Assembly (NCBI GenBank): GCA_028280735.1 | Contig: JANQLH010000145.1 | Location: 1-49,233, forward strand | DNA length: 49,233 nucleotides | Origin: SAR324 cluster bacterium | Lineage (GTDB): Bacteria > SAR324 > XYD2-FULL-50-16 | Reading direction: 5' to 3' | In this document: in pieces, positions 41,696 to 49,233 of the stretch | Numbering within the stretch: position 1 is the first letter of the stretch | How the letters are laid out: each line of letters opens with the position of its first letter | The notes under the pieces: generated by a model | What the model saw: the letters and a program-made list of their open reading frames with translations, nothing else | What the model was told of the DNA's origin: nothing | Database searches by the model: none | Translations under genes and position numbers: made by a program

Positions 41696-44227
41696 TTATG
41701 TTGCTGGTTGAATCTGTTCTGAGGAAGGAGCAGGTGGCTTTTTATCCCAGGGTTTAAATAGTCCTGTAAATAAAGCCAGCAGCACCACAACGCCATAAAA
41801 TACGCCCATCATCTGTATACCGGTTAATCCCACAGCGCTACCGATGGAATAAATTAGAGAGGCAACAATAAACCCAAGGGTTGTAGGGAAAAGGATGGAG
41901 AACAACATCCATTTATAAGATCCTGTCTGAACCTTAATCATGATCGTAGTTGCCAGGCAGGGTGGATAGAGTGCGAAAAACACCATGATGGCCAGTGCGT
42001 GAAGAGGAGTGAATCCACCTTCGCTGGCCTCGGCACCCATTCTTTCTTCCAGGCTTTTATTTTCATCCGCACCCTGCTGATATAGGACCCCGATTGTAGC
42101 CACACTGGATTCCCTGGCAGCAAAGGAGGAGAGAATGGCAACATTGATTTTCCAGTTGAAACCGGCAAATTGGGTCACCGGTTCCAAACCTCGCCCGATC
42201 ATGCCCAGAAAGCTGTTCTCAATCTGTGTTTCCTTGATTTGACGTCGCAGGGATTTTCGTTTGGACACAAGTCGTCGCAATTCCTTGTTTACTATTTTGG
42301 CTTCCTTATCTCGTCTTGGTTTTAAAAATTTGAATAATTCCGGGTGGCTGTCAATATATTTCTGATCCAGCGCTTTAGATGCTTCGGCTCCCTTTACGGT
42401 TAAACGATCTGTCCTATAATCATTGTAAAGGTTAATGATTGTAAGTACCGAGGCCTCATTTTGGAACTGGTCGGCATATTCGCTTTTGGATATCTTCTTT
42501 TGAAAGGTACTTACGGCCGTGTTCATCTGATTGTGAAATTCAGCTCTTTTATCGTCCGGAAGGCCCGGAAACTGCAGAAGGGTGAATACACAAACGGAAA
42601 CAGCTACCACAATCGTCCCCACTTTCTTAATGTAAATCCAGGTACGCTCAATGGCTCGTTGACCAACACCAAAAATTGTAGGCGGGTGGTAATTGGGCAA
42701 TTCCATGACAAAGGGAGCTGTTTCTTTTGATTTTAGTACCGTTGCCGTTAACAGACGAGCGACCAGTAAAGCCACAAATATGGTAATGGTTGAAAGAAAT
42801 AACATGGCCCAAGACTTAAAAGGCACGAAAAATACGTTGATCAACAACGTGTAGAAGGGAATTTTTGCCAGACAGTTCATATAAGGAACAGTAAGGATCG
42901 TCGCCATGCGGGATTGTTCATCAGGAATACCCTTAGTGGCCATGACCCCCGGGACCGCACATCCACCGGCAAAAACACCACCCAAGATCAATGGCAGGGT
43001 TGACTGGCCATGCAACCCGAATGAATGGAACAGCTTATCCAGAATAAAGGCAATACGCGCCATGTAACCGCTATCTTCGAAAATGGCAATGAGTGCAAAC
43101 AGAATCAGGAAGATGGGAATATAGTTGAGCAGGGCATTGGCCGAGTCAACCATCCAGAGTCCCATGGATCGAATATAGGGATCTTCCAACAGCCCGGCAT
43201 CCGGAAGAATGCCGGCTATCAATGCCCTGAGTTTAGCCAGGACCGGCCACCAGTAAACGGTCAGGTCATACCCCTTGACAATAGATAACTGGTAAATGAC
43301 AAACACTGTGGCAATCAGAAAAAACGGTGAAGCATAGCGATTCAATACAATCTTGTCTATCATTTCGGTGATGGTAACCTTCCCCTTTTTTGTTTCAGTT
43401 ACGCAGGATTCGACGATGGATGTTGCCAGTCGATCCCGACAACCTACCATGTAATCCGCCACATCCATGAAATGATTCTTTGCAAATTCTTCTCTTACCT
43501 GGCGGGCTATCTGCAAGGCATTGCAATCCGTTCCAAGCTTTTCGCTGACGACCCGGTGTGCTTCACTGTCACCTTCTACCAGTTTTACTGCCAACCACCT
43601 ACTGGGAAATGTTTTTGCAAGGTCGGATTGGTCAAAAATGGCTTTTAACTCCACCACCTTAGGTTCGAGCTCTTCATAGGTGATTTGCAGGGTATGATGC
43701 TCCTTCCGCTCTGCCGTCTCAAGGATGGCATCCCGCAATTCCTTTTTTCCTTGTCTTTTTCGCCCTATCGTCGGAATCACCCTGACACCCAGTCGATGCT
43801 CCAAAGCGGTTAAATCGACTTCAATACCGTTGCGTTTGGCTACGTCCATCATGTTCAGGGCCACCACCGCGGGAAAACCCATTTCAAGGATTTGAAAGGT
43901 AAAATAGAGGCTTCTTTTAAGGGAAGATGCATCGATTACATTGACAATCACATCCGGTTTATCTCGGATCAAAAAGTCCCTGGAAACCCGTTCTTCCAGG
44001 GAGAAAGACGTCAAGCTGTAGGTCCCGGGGAGATCGACGGTTTCAACCTTGACGTCCCGATAGCGATAGGAACCTGATTTTTTATCAACTGTAACACCCG
44101 GATAATTGGCAATGTGCTGGTTAGCTCCCGTGAGCATATTGAATGTGGTAGATTTTCCGGCATTCTGTTGTCCTGCCAAACCAACCAACAGTTTTTTTTT
44201 GGAGGGAGAATCTGGATTTGCTGCCAT
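41696..44227 (-). CDS. feoB: Ferrous iron transport protein B
   Basis: An 843-residue FeoB. The N-terminal G domain shows the P-loop GQQNAGKST (19-27), G3 DLPGTYS and G4 NMMD; a helical spacer domain follows, then the membrane part with two Gate regions (GGCAVPGVMATK and SSFAARESSVATIGVLYQQ). The Cys of the first gate is present. Between two membrane helices (about 560-665) lies a roughly 100-residue hydrophilic, largely helical insertion (LRRLVSKRKSLRRQIKE). It imports Fe(II) under anoxic conditions. The gene follows feoA by 43 bp in one operon, with a terminator directly after it. Confidence 0.95.
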   Translation of the reverse strand: MAANPDSPSKKKLLVGLAGQQNAGKSTTFNMLTGANQHIANYPGVTVDKKSGSYRYRDVKVETVDLPGTYSLTSFSLEERVSRDFLIRDKPDVIVNVIDASSLKRSLYFTFQILEMGFPAVVALNMMDVAKRNGIEVDLTALEHRLGVRVIPTIGRKRQGKKELRDAILETAERKEHHTLQITYEELEPKVVELKAIFDQSDLAKTFPSRWLAVKLVEGDSEAHRVVSEKLGTDCNALQIARQVREEFAKNHFMDVADYMVGCRDRLATSIVESCVTETKKGKVTITEMIDKIVLNRYASPFFLIATVFVIYQLSIVKGYDLTVYWWPVLAKLRALIAGILPDAGLLEDPYIRSMGLWMVDSANALLNYIPIFLILFALIAIFEDSGYMARIAFILDKLFHSFGLHGQSTLPLILGGVFAGGCAVPGVMATKGIPDEQSRMATILTVPYMNCLAKIPFYTLLINVFFVPFKSWAMLFLSTITIFVALLVARLLTATVLKSKETAPFVMELPNYHPPTIFGVGQRAIERTWIYIKKVGTIVVAVSVCVFTLLQFPGLPDDKRAEFHNQMNTAVSTFQKKISKSEYADQFQNEASVLTIINLYNDYRTDRLTVKGAEASKALDQKYIDSHPELFKFLKPRRDKEAKIVNKELRRLVSKRKSLRRQIKETQIENSFLGMIGRGLEPVTQFAGFNWKINVAILSSFAARESSVATIGVLYQQGADENKSLEERMGAEASEGGFTPLHALAIMVFFALYPPCLATTIMIKVQTGSYKWMLFSILFPTTLGFIVASLIYSIGSAVGLTGIQMMGVFYGVVVLLALFTGLFKPWDKKPPAPSSEQIQPAT

Positions 44228-44270
44228 TGTACCTCACATCATTAATTTTTATACATCATTGTTTTTTGAA

Positions 44271-44537
44271 CTAATTGGGTTCAACCTCAATCAGACTGGC
44301 TTCGGAATTGCGTAGCGCCACCTTGTAGGTGCCTACGGAACATTCGATAGGATCTCCCAACGGTGCTTTGCGAATGACCTTGACAACGGTTTGTGGAACA
44401 AATCCAAGATCCAGCAATCTTTGACGGACAGCCCCATTCGCATGGTGACAGCGTATTCTCGCTTGTTTTCCAGGTTTAATATCTCTGAGCATACAACTGG
44501 GTTTTACCTGAGTATTTTTTTTTTCGCTTATAGTCAT
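44271..44537 (-). CDS. feoA: Ferrous iron transport protein A
   Basis: An 88-residue SH3-like protein: the core MLRDIKPGKQARIRCHHAN, RQRLLDLGFVPQTVVKVIRKAPLGDPIE and VALRNSEASLIEVEP matches FeoA, which binds FeoB and is needed for uptake. The ATG at 44537 has GGAG 6 bp upstream, preferred over the slightly longer frame. First gene of feoAB. Confidence 0.92.
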   Translation of the reverse strand: MTISEKKNTQVKPSCMLRDIKPGKQARIRCHHANGAVRQRLLDLGFVPQTVVKVIRKAPLGDPIECSVGTYKVALRNSEASLIEVEPN

Positions 44538-44612
44538 CTTTTTCTCCAAATCTTCAAAAACTTTTTTTCGTATACCGGAAATTTGATTTGATTATAGTCA
44601 CAGAAATATTCT

Positions 44613-44620
44613 TTAGTATA
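44613..44620 (-). promoter_or_regulatory. TTAGTATA motif upstream of feoA
   Basis: TTAGTATACCC lies about 75 bp before the feoA start; read towards feoA it gives GGGTATACTAAAG, close to the CGCATATACTAA motif of two other promoters. A second TTCGTATACC occurs at 44567-44576. Regulator unknown. Confidence 0.4.
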
Positions 44621-44782
44621 CCCTTTATCGTCAATCTATAAAAAGGATTTATCTCAAACATGGAATCAGGAATTGAATAAATCACCTACCAGAGCCAGTT
44701 TGGAGCATGGATGCAGAAAGTTTCGTAAAAGCACAGATTATCGAATTTAGGCATTAAACGGTAATCCTATGCAAATACGGCA

Positions 44783-44811
44783 TTGACAAATATCGTATTA
44801 CGAAATATATG
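44783..44811 (+). promoter_or_regulatory. Promoter with internal palindrome
   Basis: TTGACA (44783-44788) and TATATG (44806-44811) are separated by 17 bp. The spacer holds AAATATCGTATTACGAA (44788-44804), centred on the perfect palindrome TCGTATTACGA, a variant of the motif before the other iron genes. The next plus-strand gene begins 215 bp downstream. Confidence 0.55.
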
Positions 44812-44813
44812 TT

Positions 44814-44984
44814 TTAGAACATACGAAAATGATCTGGATACATCATATTTCGCTCGCCAAAAACATCAATGGCTGTCGCAAATACCAGATCTGTTCCAAG
44901 AATGATGTCTGCTGTTTTATTTCCGGATTTAGCGGTAACAAAGCTGGCGGCATCTGTATTGTTTTGGGCTTTTAAGGATTCCAT
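44814..44984 (-). other. Protein-like short frame, possibly relic
   Basis: The minus strand encodes a 56-residue stretch with protein-like composition (for example DAASFVTAKSGNKTADIILG), continuing upstream into the antisense of the next gene. No ribosome binding site and no recognised family. It could be the remnant of an inserted or displaced gene. Confidence 0.2.
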
Positions 44985-45025
44985 AAGAGTTTGAATCTGA
45001 TCATTTCTTCTAAGAGAGGTTACAA

Positions 45026-45349
45026 ATGTATAATAAATTAAGGGTATTAATCGCTGTTCTGTTGAGTTTTGGTTTTTTTCACACCCAGCTGCTAGCTCAT
45101 ACACCTTTGTGTTCTTGTTACGATAACGGAGACGGATCTATTACCTGTGAAGGCGGATTTTCAGATGGTTCTTCAGCAGCCGGTGTTGAGATCCGGGTCG
45201 AAGACAAAGGTGGCAAGGTACTCCTCAAAGCAAAAATGAATGAGGATAGTGAATACACTTTTGATAAACCTTCAGTAGCATACAAAGTTATTTTTGACGC
45301 TGGTGAAGGGCATGCCATTGAAGTTGATGGCAAAGAAATTTTTGAATAA
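45026..45349 (+). CDS. Exported Cys-containing protein, probably periplasmic
   Basis: A 107-residue protein with a signal peptide (1-24, ending LLAHTP). The mature protein begins HTPLCSCYDNGDGSITCEGG, with three cysteines and an acidic loop, then a small beta-sandwich-like part (GVEIRVEDKGGKVLLKAKM, YKVIFDAGEGH) of the transthyretin or carboxypeptidase-regulatory type. The exposed N-terminal His and the Cys set suggest metal binding. The next gene is a DUF4198 protein, a family linked to metal uptake. AGAGAGG precedes the ATG. The promoter 215 bp upstream carries the shared iron-gene motif. Confidence 0.7.
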   Translation: MYNKLRVLIAVLLSFGFFHTQLLAHTPLCSCYDNGDGSITCEGGFSDGSSAAGVEIRVEDKGGKVLLKAKMNEDSEYTFDKPSVAYKVIFDAGEGHAIEVDGKEIFE

Positions 45350-45777
45350 CTTCAGGTTTTTCAGACTTTCACACCCCCTTGCTGCGATTCGGGTGTTTTT
45401 GAATGCCCGGGCGTTGTGAAGCAAGGCTGCTTTTTCAACTGGATCAAGATCCATGCTCAAAAAGGCATGGCAGCCTTATCCAAACCTAAATGCCCTGTAC
45501 CGCATTTTACATGAACCGGTAGTTCCGAGTTTAGCTGAATCACGGTACATTGCATGGAAAACGCAAATCCAGGGAAACATTTATTCGTCTGTTCAGACGG
45601 CTCGGTTTTAACACGGGTTTGCAAGTTTTTTTAAACATCTGGTTTAAACAAGTCCACTCTTAAGTAAGCCCTTGTCCTGTCCAACGTTCTACTCCGCAAA
45701 TTGAGCGCAGGAATGATGGAATTGTTTTTAAGCGGCTATTCAGGGAAGACTTTTAATTTTTTAAATGGAGATATACA
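45350..45777. other. Intergenic with an inverted repeat
   Basis: No gene seen in 428 bp. AAGGCTGC near 45424 and GCAGCCTT near 45468 could form a long-loop hairpin after the preceding gene. Sequence further right is not recognisable. Confidence 0.35.
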
Positions 45778-46566
45778 ATGAAGAAATTGTTGTTTTTGGT
45801 TGCAGGATTTTTGTTTATTTTCTCAGCACAGCCTGCCTTTGCGCATTTCGTACTCGTCTATACCGACCAGGTAAAATTAGAGAAACCCGCTACCCTGGAT
45901 ATGCGGTTGATCTTCGGTCATCCGTTGGAAAACAGTAATGTGATGGAAATGGCCAAACCACTTGAATTTTACTACGTTTTCAAAGGAAAAAAAGTAGATC
46001 AGCTATCAGCGGTTAAATCGATTAAGTGGAAGGGACCTCAAAATAGTGCGTCAGCTTACGCTGCACAGGTTAAAGTTCGACGAAATGGGGATTATATCTT
46101 CGTGTGTGTTCCCGAGCCTTATTATGAAAAGAATGAAGATATTTATATTCAACAGATCACAAAATCTTTTGTGAATAAGGCAGGAATGCCGACCGGTTGG
46201 GAAGAGCCCCTGGGTTTGAAAACAGAAATCGTTCCATTGAACAAACCAACAAACGTTTTCGTGGGCAGTACCTTCAGCGGTGTCGTATTATCTGATGGAA
46301 AACCGGTAGCCGGGGCGGAAATTGAAATTGAAATGATCAATGGTCTACCCAACCTGAAAAAGAATGCTTTCGGCAAAAACCAAATTGAAGCTCCAGCCTC
46401 ATCGATCGTCGCCATAGCCGATGCTCAAGGCGTTTTTACTTTTGGTATCCCGAAAGCGGGTGATTGGGGATTCGCAGCTCTTGGCGTTGGCCCGGAAAAA
46501 GAATACAAAGGTAAAGAGCTTAGCCAGGACGCGGTTATCTGGATACGGGCTTCAGAACTGAAATAA
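45778..46566 (+). CDS. DUF4198 family exported protein
   Basis: A 262-residue protein with a signal peptide (1-22, ending AFAHF), a beta-rich body (LVYTDQVKLEKPATLDMRLIFGHPLE) and a C-terminal Ig-like part (GVVLSDGKPVAGAEIEIE, IVAIADAQGVFTFGIPKAGDW). This is the DUF4198 layout. The family occurs next to nickel, cobalt or iron uptake genes and the mature N-terminal His is thought to take part in metal binding. Here it lies between a Cys-containing exported protein and an ABC transporter, close to feoAB. GGAG precedes the ATG. Confidence 0.8.
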   Translation: MKKLLFLVAGFLFIFSAQPAFAHFVLVYTDQVKLEKPATLDMRLIFGHPLENSNVMEMAKPLEFYYVFKGKKVDQLSAVKSIKWKGPQNSASAYAAQVKVRRNGDYIFVCVPEPYYEKNEDIYIQQITKSFVNKAGMPTGWEEPLGLKTEIVPLNKPTNVFVGSTFSGVVLSDGKPVAGAEIEIEMINGLPNLKKNAFGKNQIEAPASSIVAIADAQGVFTFGIPKAGDWGFAALGVGPEKEYKGKELSQDAVIWIRASELK

Positions 46567-46685
46567 GGGGAAGCTCTGAAAAACTCGCCATTCCTGCACT
46601 GAATGCGCGAGACTCGCAACGCCGGGTTCATGCCCGGCACTAAAACAAAATCCTTGCTTAAGGGTTACAAACAAGGATAAGTCCA

Positions 46686-47573
46686 ATGGAAAACGTCATT
46701 GAGGTCATTAATCTCAATCATCGATTCGGTCAACGGATCATCCATGAAAACCTCAATTTTTCAGTACCTGCCGGAAAGATTTTCGGTCTGCTTGGTAAAA
46801 ACGGAGTGGGGAAAACCACTCTGATCAAGATTCTGATGGGTTTTTTGCGCCCTTCCGACGGATGCTGCAGGGTTTTCGGGGAAGATTCTCATAATCTCTC
46901 CCCTCAAACCAGGGAGCGTATCGGGTTGCTATTTGAAGGTCATGTAGCTTATGAGTTTATGAGTATCTCCCAGGTTGAAAAGTTTTATGCCCCTTTTTAT
47001 CCTAACTGGGACCATACCTATTACTATCGTTTGGTCGATATGTTAGGCTTGCCACACAATCATCTCATAAAAAACATGTCCTGCGGACAACGCTCCCAAG
47101 TGGTGTTAGGCTTGATAATGGCGCAGCAACCGGAGTTGTTGATTCTGGACGACTATTCCATGGGGTTGGATGCCGGTTATCGTCGGTTGTTTCTGGATTA
47201 TATGCGGGAGTATCTTGAGGAAAAAAACCGAACTGTATTTCTTACCTCCCATGTTATTCAGGATATGGAGGACTTTGTCGACGAGGTTATTTTTCTGGAA
47301 CGGGGAGGCGCCTTAACCACAACATCCCTTCAAGACTTCAGGCAGGATTTTCGTTGCTACCGCTTGCCCCGTAATGGTCAATCCGTATCACCGCTCAAGA
47401 ACGAAATGATTAAAAACGTTGAAACCCACCTCAATCACTGGGATATTTTTTGTTTTCAAGATGAAGATCGTATTAAAGAAGTTCTACAATCCCAGCAAGT
47501 GGATTTTTCCAAGCTTCAACAGATCAAATTAAGCCTAGAGGACGCATTCATTGGCTTTACAGGACGGTACTAG
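46686..47573 (+). CDS. ABC transporter ATP-binding protein with altered motifs
   Basis: A 295-residue ATPase. Walker A is GKNGVGKT (37-44), but the signature is MSCGQ (131-135) instead of LSGGQ and the Walker B reads LLILDDYSMGLD, so the catalytic Glu is Asp156. The H-loop (TSHVIQD) is present. The C-terminal 80 residues are an extra domain of the kind found in CcmA/YhaQ-like ATPases. ATP hydrolysis may be slow. It works with the permease encoded next (1 bp apart) and the DUF4857 protein. AAGGA precedes the start. Substrate unknown. Confidence 0.85.
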   Translation: MENVIEVINLNHRFGQRIIHENLNFSVPAGKIFGLLGKNGVGKTTLIKILMGFLRPSDGCCRVFGEDSHNLSPQTRERIGLLFEGHVAYEFMSISQVEKFYAPFYPNWDHTYYYRLVDMLGLPHNHLIKNMSCGQRSQVVLGLIMAQQPELLILDDYSMGLDAGYRRLFLDYMREYLEEKNRTVFLTSHVIQDMEDFVDEVIFLERGGALTTTSLQDFRQDFRCYRLPRNGQSVSPLKNEMIKNVETHLNHWDIFCFQDEDRIKEVLQSQQVDFSKLQQIKLSLEDAFIGFTGRY

Positions 47574-47574
47574 C

Positions 47575-48246
47575 ATGCTCAAATCGGTTTTTTTCAAAGA
47601 GTACCTTAAAATACGCTGGTTTTTTTTCACCTTGGCGGCTTTAAACCTTGTGCTCATGCTTTACATTTTCATAGACACCCGCCAACTGTTTATTATGGAC
47701 CACGCAGAAATGGTCTGGTATCGCGTTCTGCATCTGGGTCAAATTCATTACGACGATTTAAAATATGCACCCATTGCAACCGGTATTGCTCTGGCTTTTA
47801 TCCAATACCTACCTGAAATGATGGGAGAGCGACTGCGTCTCTCACTGCATTTACCGGTCTCTCCGCACCGCCTGATCATGGTACATGTATTGGTAGGATT
47901 GGCCGCAATTGGGCTGATTATTATGCTAGACCTGGTAGCCTTAGCTTTGCTGACCTATCGATTTTTTCCGGCTGAGGTTGTCTGGATATCGTTCCTTACA
48001 GCACTTCCTTGGTGCATGGCGGGCGTAGCTGCATATTTAGGCTTGACTTTCGGGCTTTTGGAACCTGGTTTTCTTTCAAAATTGTTTAATATAGCCATTG
48101 CGGCAGGCCTGGCGAATCTTTTCCTATACCCGGCAGAACCCGGGGGGTACGTTTATGTTTTATTTGCACTTTTCCTTCTCGTCCTGTTTATGATTCCGGC
48201 AGTTCTCCTGCCAGCCTACCGTTATCGCTATCGAAGAGTAACCTGA
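47575..48246 (+). CDS. ABC transporter permease (ABC-2-like)
   Basis: A 223-residue inner-membrane protein with about six helices, starting MLKSVFFKEYLKIRWFFFTL, a typical ABC-2-like opening. EMMGERLRLSLHLPVS between helices resembles the coupling loop of this family. The ATG at 47575 follows the ATPase stop by 1 bp, and its own stop overlaps the next start (TGATG). A longer frame from 47551 would begin inside the ATPase gene. Forms the membrane part of the transporter. Confidence 0.8.
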   Translation: MLKSVFFKEYLKIRWFFFTLAALNLVLMLYIFIDTRQLFIMDHAEMVWYRVLHLGQIHYDDLKYAPIATGIALAFIQYLPEMMGERLRLSLHLPVSPHRLIMVHVLVGLAAIGLIIMLDLVALALLTYRFFPAEVVWISFLTALPWCMAGVAAYLGLTFGLLEPGFLSKLFNIAIAAGLANLFLYPAEPGGYVYVLFALFLLVLFMIPAVLLPAYRYRYRRVT

Positions 48247-49233
48247 TGAAACAATTGTCAACCTTCGTACTGATCGCCTTGACCATCGTGGTATCGGCTT
48301 TTTACCTGCCGATGCTGTACGAAAAACTGTTTTTTGAACGCGTATTGAAGACACACCTTCTGTTTAGCCCCGTCACCGAAAGGTTTATTTTTAAAGAAAA
48401 AATTGTTGGCCCAATCCCGCCCGGTGCACAACTAAAAGCAGAAGACCACCATGCTGAGATCGCTTATCGTGATGCCAATGGTCGCTATTACACACGAGTG
48501 GATTTTGAGAAGAACCTGCCTTTCATTTATTACCGAAACATGGAGTTATGGGGATTGTTACCACTTCGTTTTGGTGATCAGGAATTTGGAAAAAAAGAGA
48601 TAAAGGAAAACCGACAGGTACTTGAGCTTAAGTACAGCGAAATTGCGGATTTACATCCTCAGACACCGCTGTGGCCGTTGCTGGAATCCAATCCCTCCCA
48701 GGCACGACTGGTGTTTCCTGAAGATCGATTTCGCATGACCTCGAATGCCATGGAGTTTGTTAATGCCGATTTCAACAGGGTGGATGAAGAACTGACATCC
48801 AAATTTACAAACGCCCTCAATGAAAAGGGCTTTGTATTCCCGGCCCGTTCAGTCCACGGCAAATTTACCATCTTAAAACCGTTCGACGAGGGTGCATTCA
48901 TTGTTGATGATCAATACCAGGTGTTTCATGTTAAACGTCAAAACGGCGATCCCTGGGTGGTCAAAACCGCCATAGACTCAAACCTGAAAACCCGGCATAT
49001 CAAGATTTCGGAAAACCGACGGCGGAAATATTACGGATTGCTTTTGGCTGGGAACGATGACTTGTACCTGCTGACAACCGATAATTATGAGCTTATTCAA
49101 CTTCCACTTGAGGATTACCAACCGAATGAGATGGACTTCAAGCTGTTGATCAATCCTGTCTTTCAAACTGCTGTCTATTCTGATGAAACCACGATTCGGG
49201 GTGTAGCCATGAATCAAGATTTCACACCTCTTG
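48246..49233 (+). CDS. DUF4857 domain protein, 3' end outside window
   Basis: The open frame runs off the window after 329 codons. It starts MKQLSTFVLIALTIVVSAFY (one membrane helix), followed by a long outside domain including GPIPPGAQLKAEDHHAEIAY and IADLHPQTPLWPLLES. It matches the DUF4857 proteins found with ABC-2-like transporters, thought to be extracytoplasmic partners. It overlaps the permease stop by 1 bp, so it belongs to the same operon. Function unknown; the residues after 49233 are not available. Confidence 0.75.
   Translation, partial: MKQLSTFVLIALTIVVSAFYLPMLYEKLFFERVLKTHLLFSPVTERFIFKEKIVGPIPPGAQLKAEDHHAEIAYRDANGRYYTRVDFEKNLPFIYYRNMELWGLLPLRFGDQEFGKKEIKENRQVLELKYSEIADLHPQTPLWPLLESNPSQARLVFPEDRFRMTSNAMEFVNADFNRVDEELTSKFTNALNEKGFVFPARSVHGKFTILKPFDEGAFIVDDQYQVFHVKRQNGDPWVVKTAIDSNLKTRHIKISENRRRKYYGLLLAGNDDLYLLTTDNYELIQLPLEDYQPNEMDFKLLINPVFQTAVYSDETTIRGVAMNQDFTPL

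Overview
The window looks like a stretch of a Gram-negative, anaerobic, metal-hungry bacterium, most likely a Desulfobacterota (deltaproteobacterial) lineage close to Desulfobacterales. This rests on family resemblance: a soluble chemoreceptor with Cys-rich PAS repeats, a NikR-type operator of the GTGTTAC-N13-GTAACAC form, a FeoA/FeoB system with a FeoB-associated Cys-rich peptide and a FeoC-like protein, DUF5132 and HMA-like companions of a P1B ATPase, and many short intergenic repeats. The lineage is inferred, not shown by a marker gene. No rRNA, tRNA or CRISPR array was seen.

Layout. 1-3.5 kb: 3' part of a chemoreceptor gene, a nucleotidyltransferase-HEPN protein, and a VapBC pair behind a palindromic operator. 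3.5-7.6 kb: a decayed patch with small VOC and START-like genes, a truncated DsbA-like gene, a MITE-like element, an IS91-type transposase remnant and a membrane gluzincin. 8-14.3 kb: a nickel module (DUF1007 protein, then NikD/E/A/B/C-like ABC transporter genes behind a NikR-like box). 14.4-23.5 kb: a metal-ATPase region. A leftward operon carries two HMA-like proteins, DUF5132, a coiled-coil membrane peptide and a P1B ATPase with an SCA motif. A rightward set carries a CsoR-type sensor, a His-rich peptide, a CPC-type P1B ATPase and an overlapping M20 peptidase. Two same-orientation MITE copies bracket the left half.

23.9-28.8 kb: two half-size exporter-fold ABC proteins of the IrtAB/YbtPQ kind and a PchR/YbtA-like AraC regulator. 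28.8-33.1 kb: a radical SAM protein and two alpha/beta hydrolases (the first with an in-frame amber codon), bracketed by directly repeated 54-bp units. 33.2-36.3 kb: a VOC protein, a second VapBC-like pair, a DMT transporter and an ElbB-like protein. 37.4-44.5 kb: an iron region with a 682-residue helical-repeat protein, a FeoC-like protein, a FeoB-associated peptide, FeoB and FeoA. 45-49.2 kb: a secreted Cys-containing protein, a DUF4198 protein, and an ABC ATPase/permease/DUF4857 operon running off the window.

The most interesting features are a recurring promoter motif built on TT[A/C]GTATA shared by iron genes, the helical-repeat gene and one metal-ATPase operon; the atypical SCA-motif ATPase with four companions; a three-copy MITE family; and the repeat-bracketed radical SAM/hydrolase cassette.
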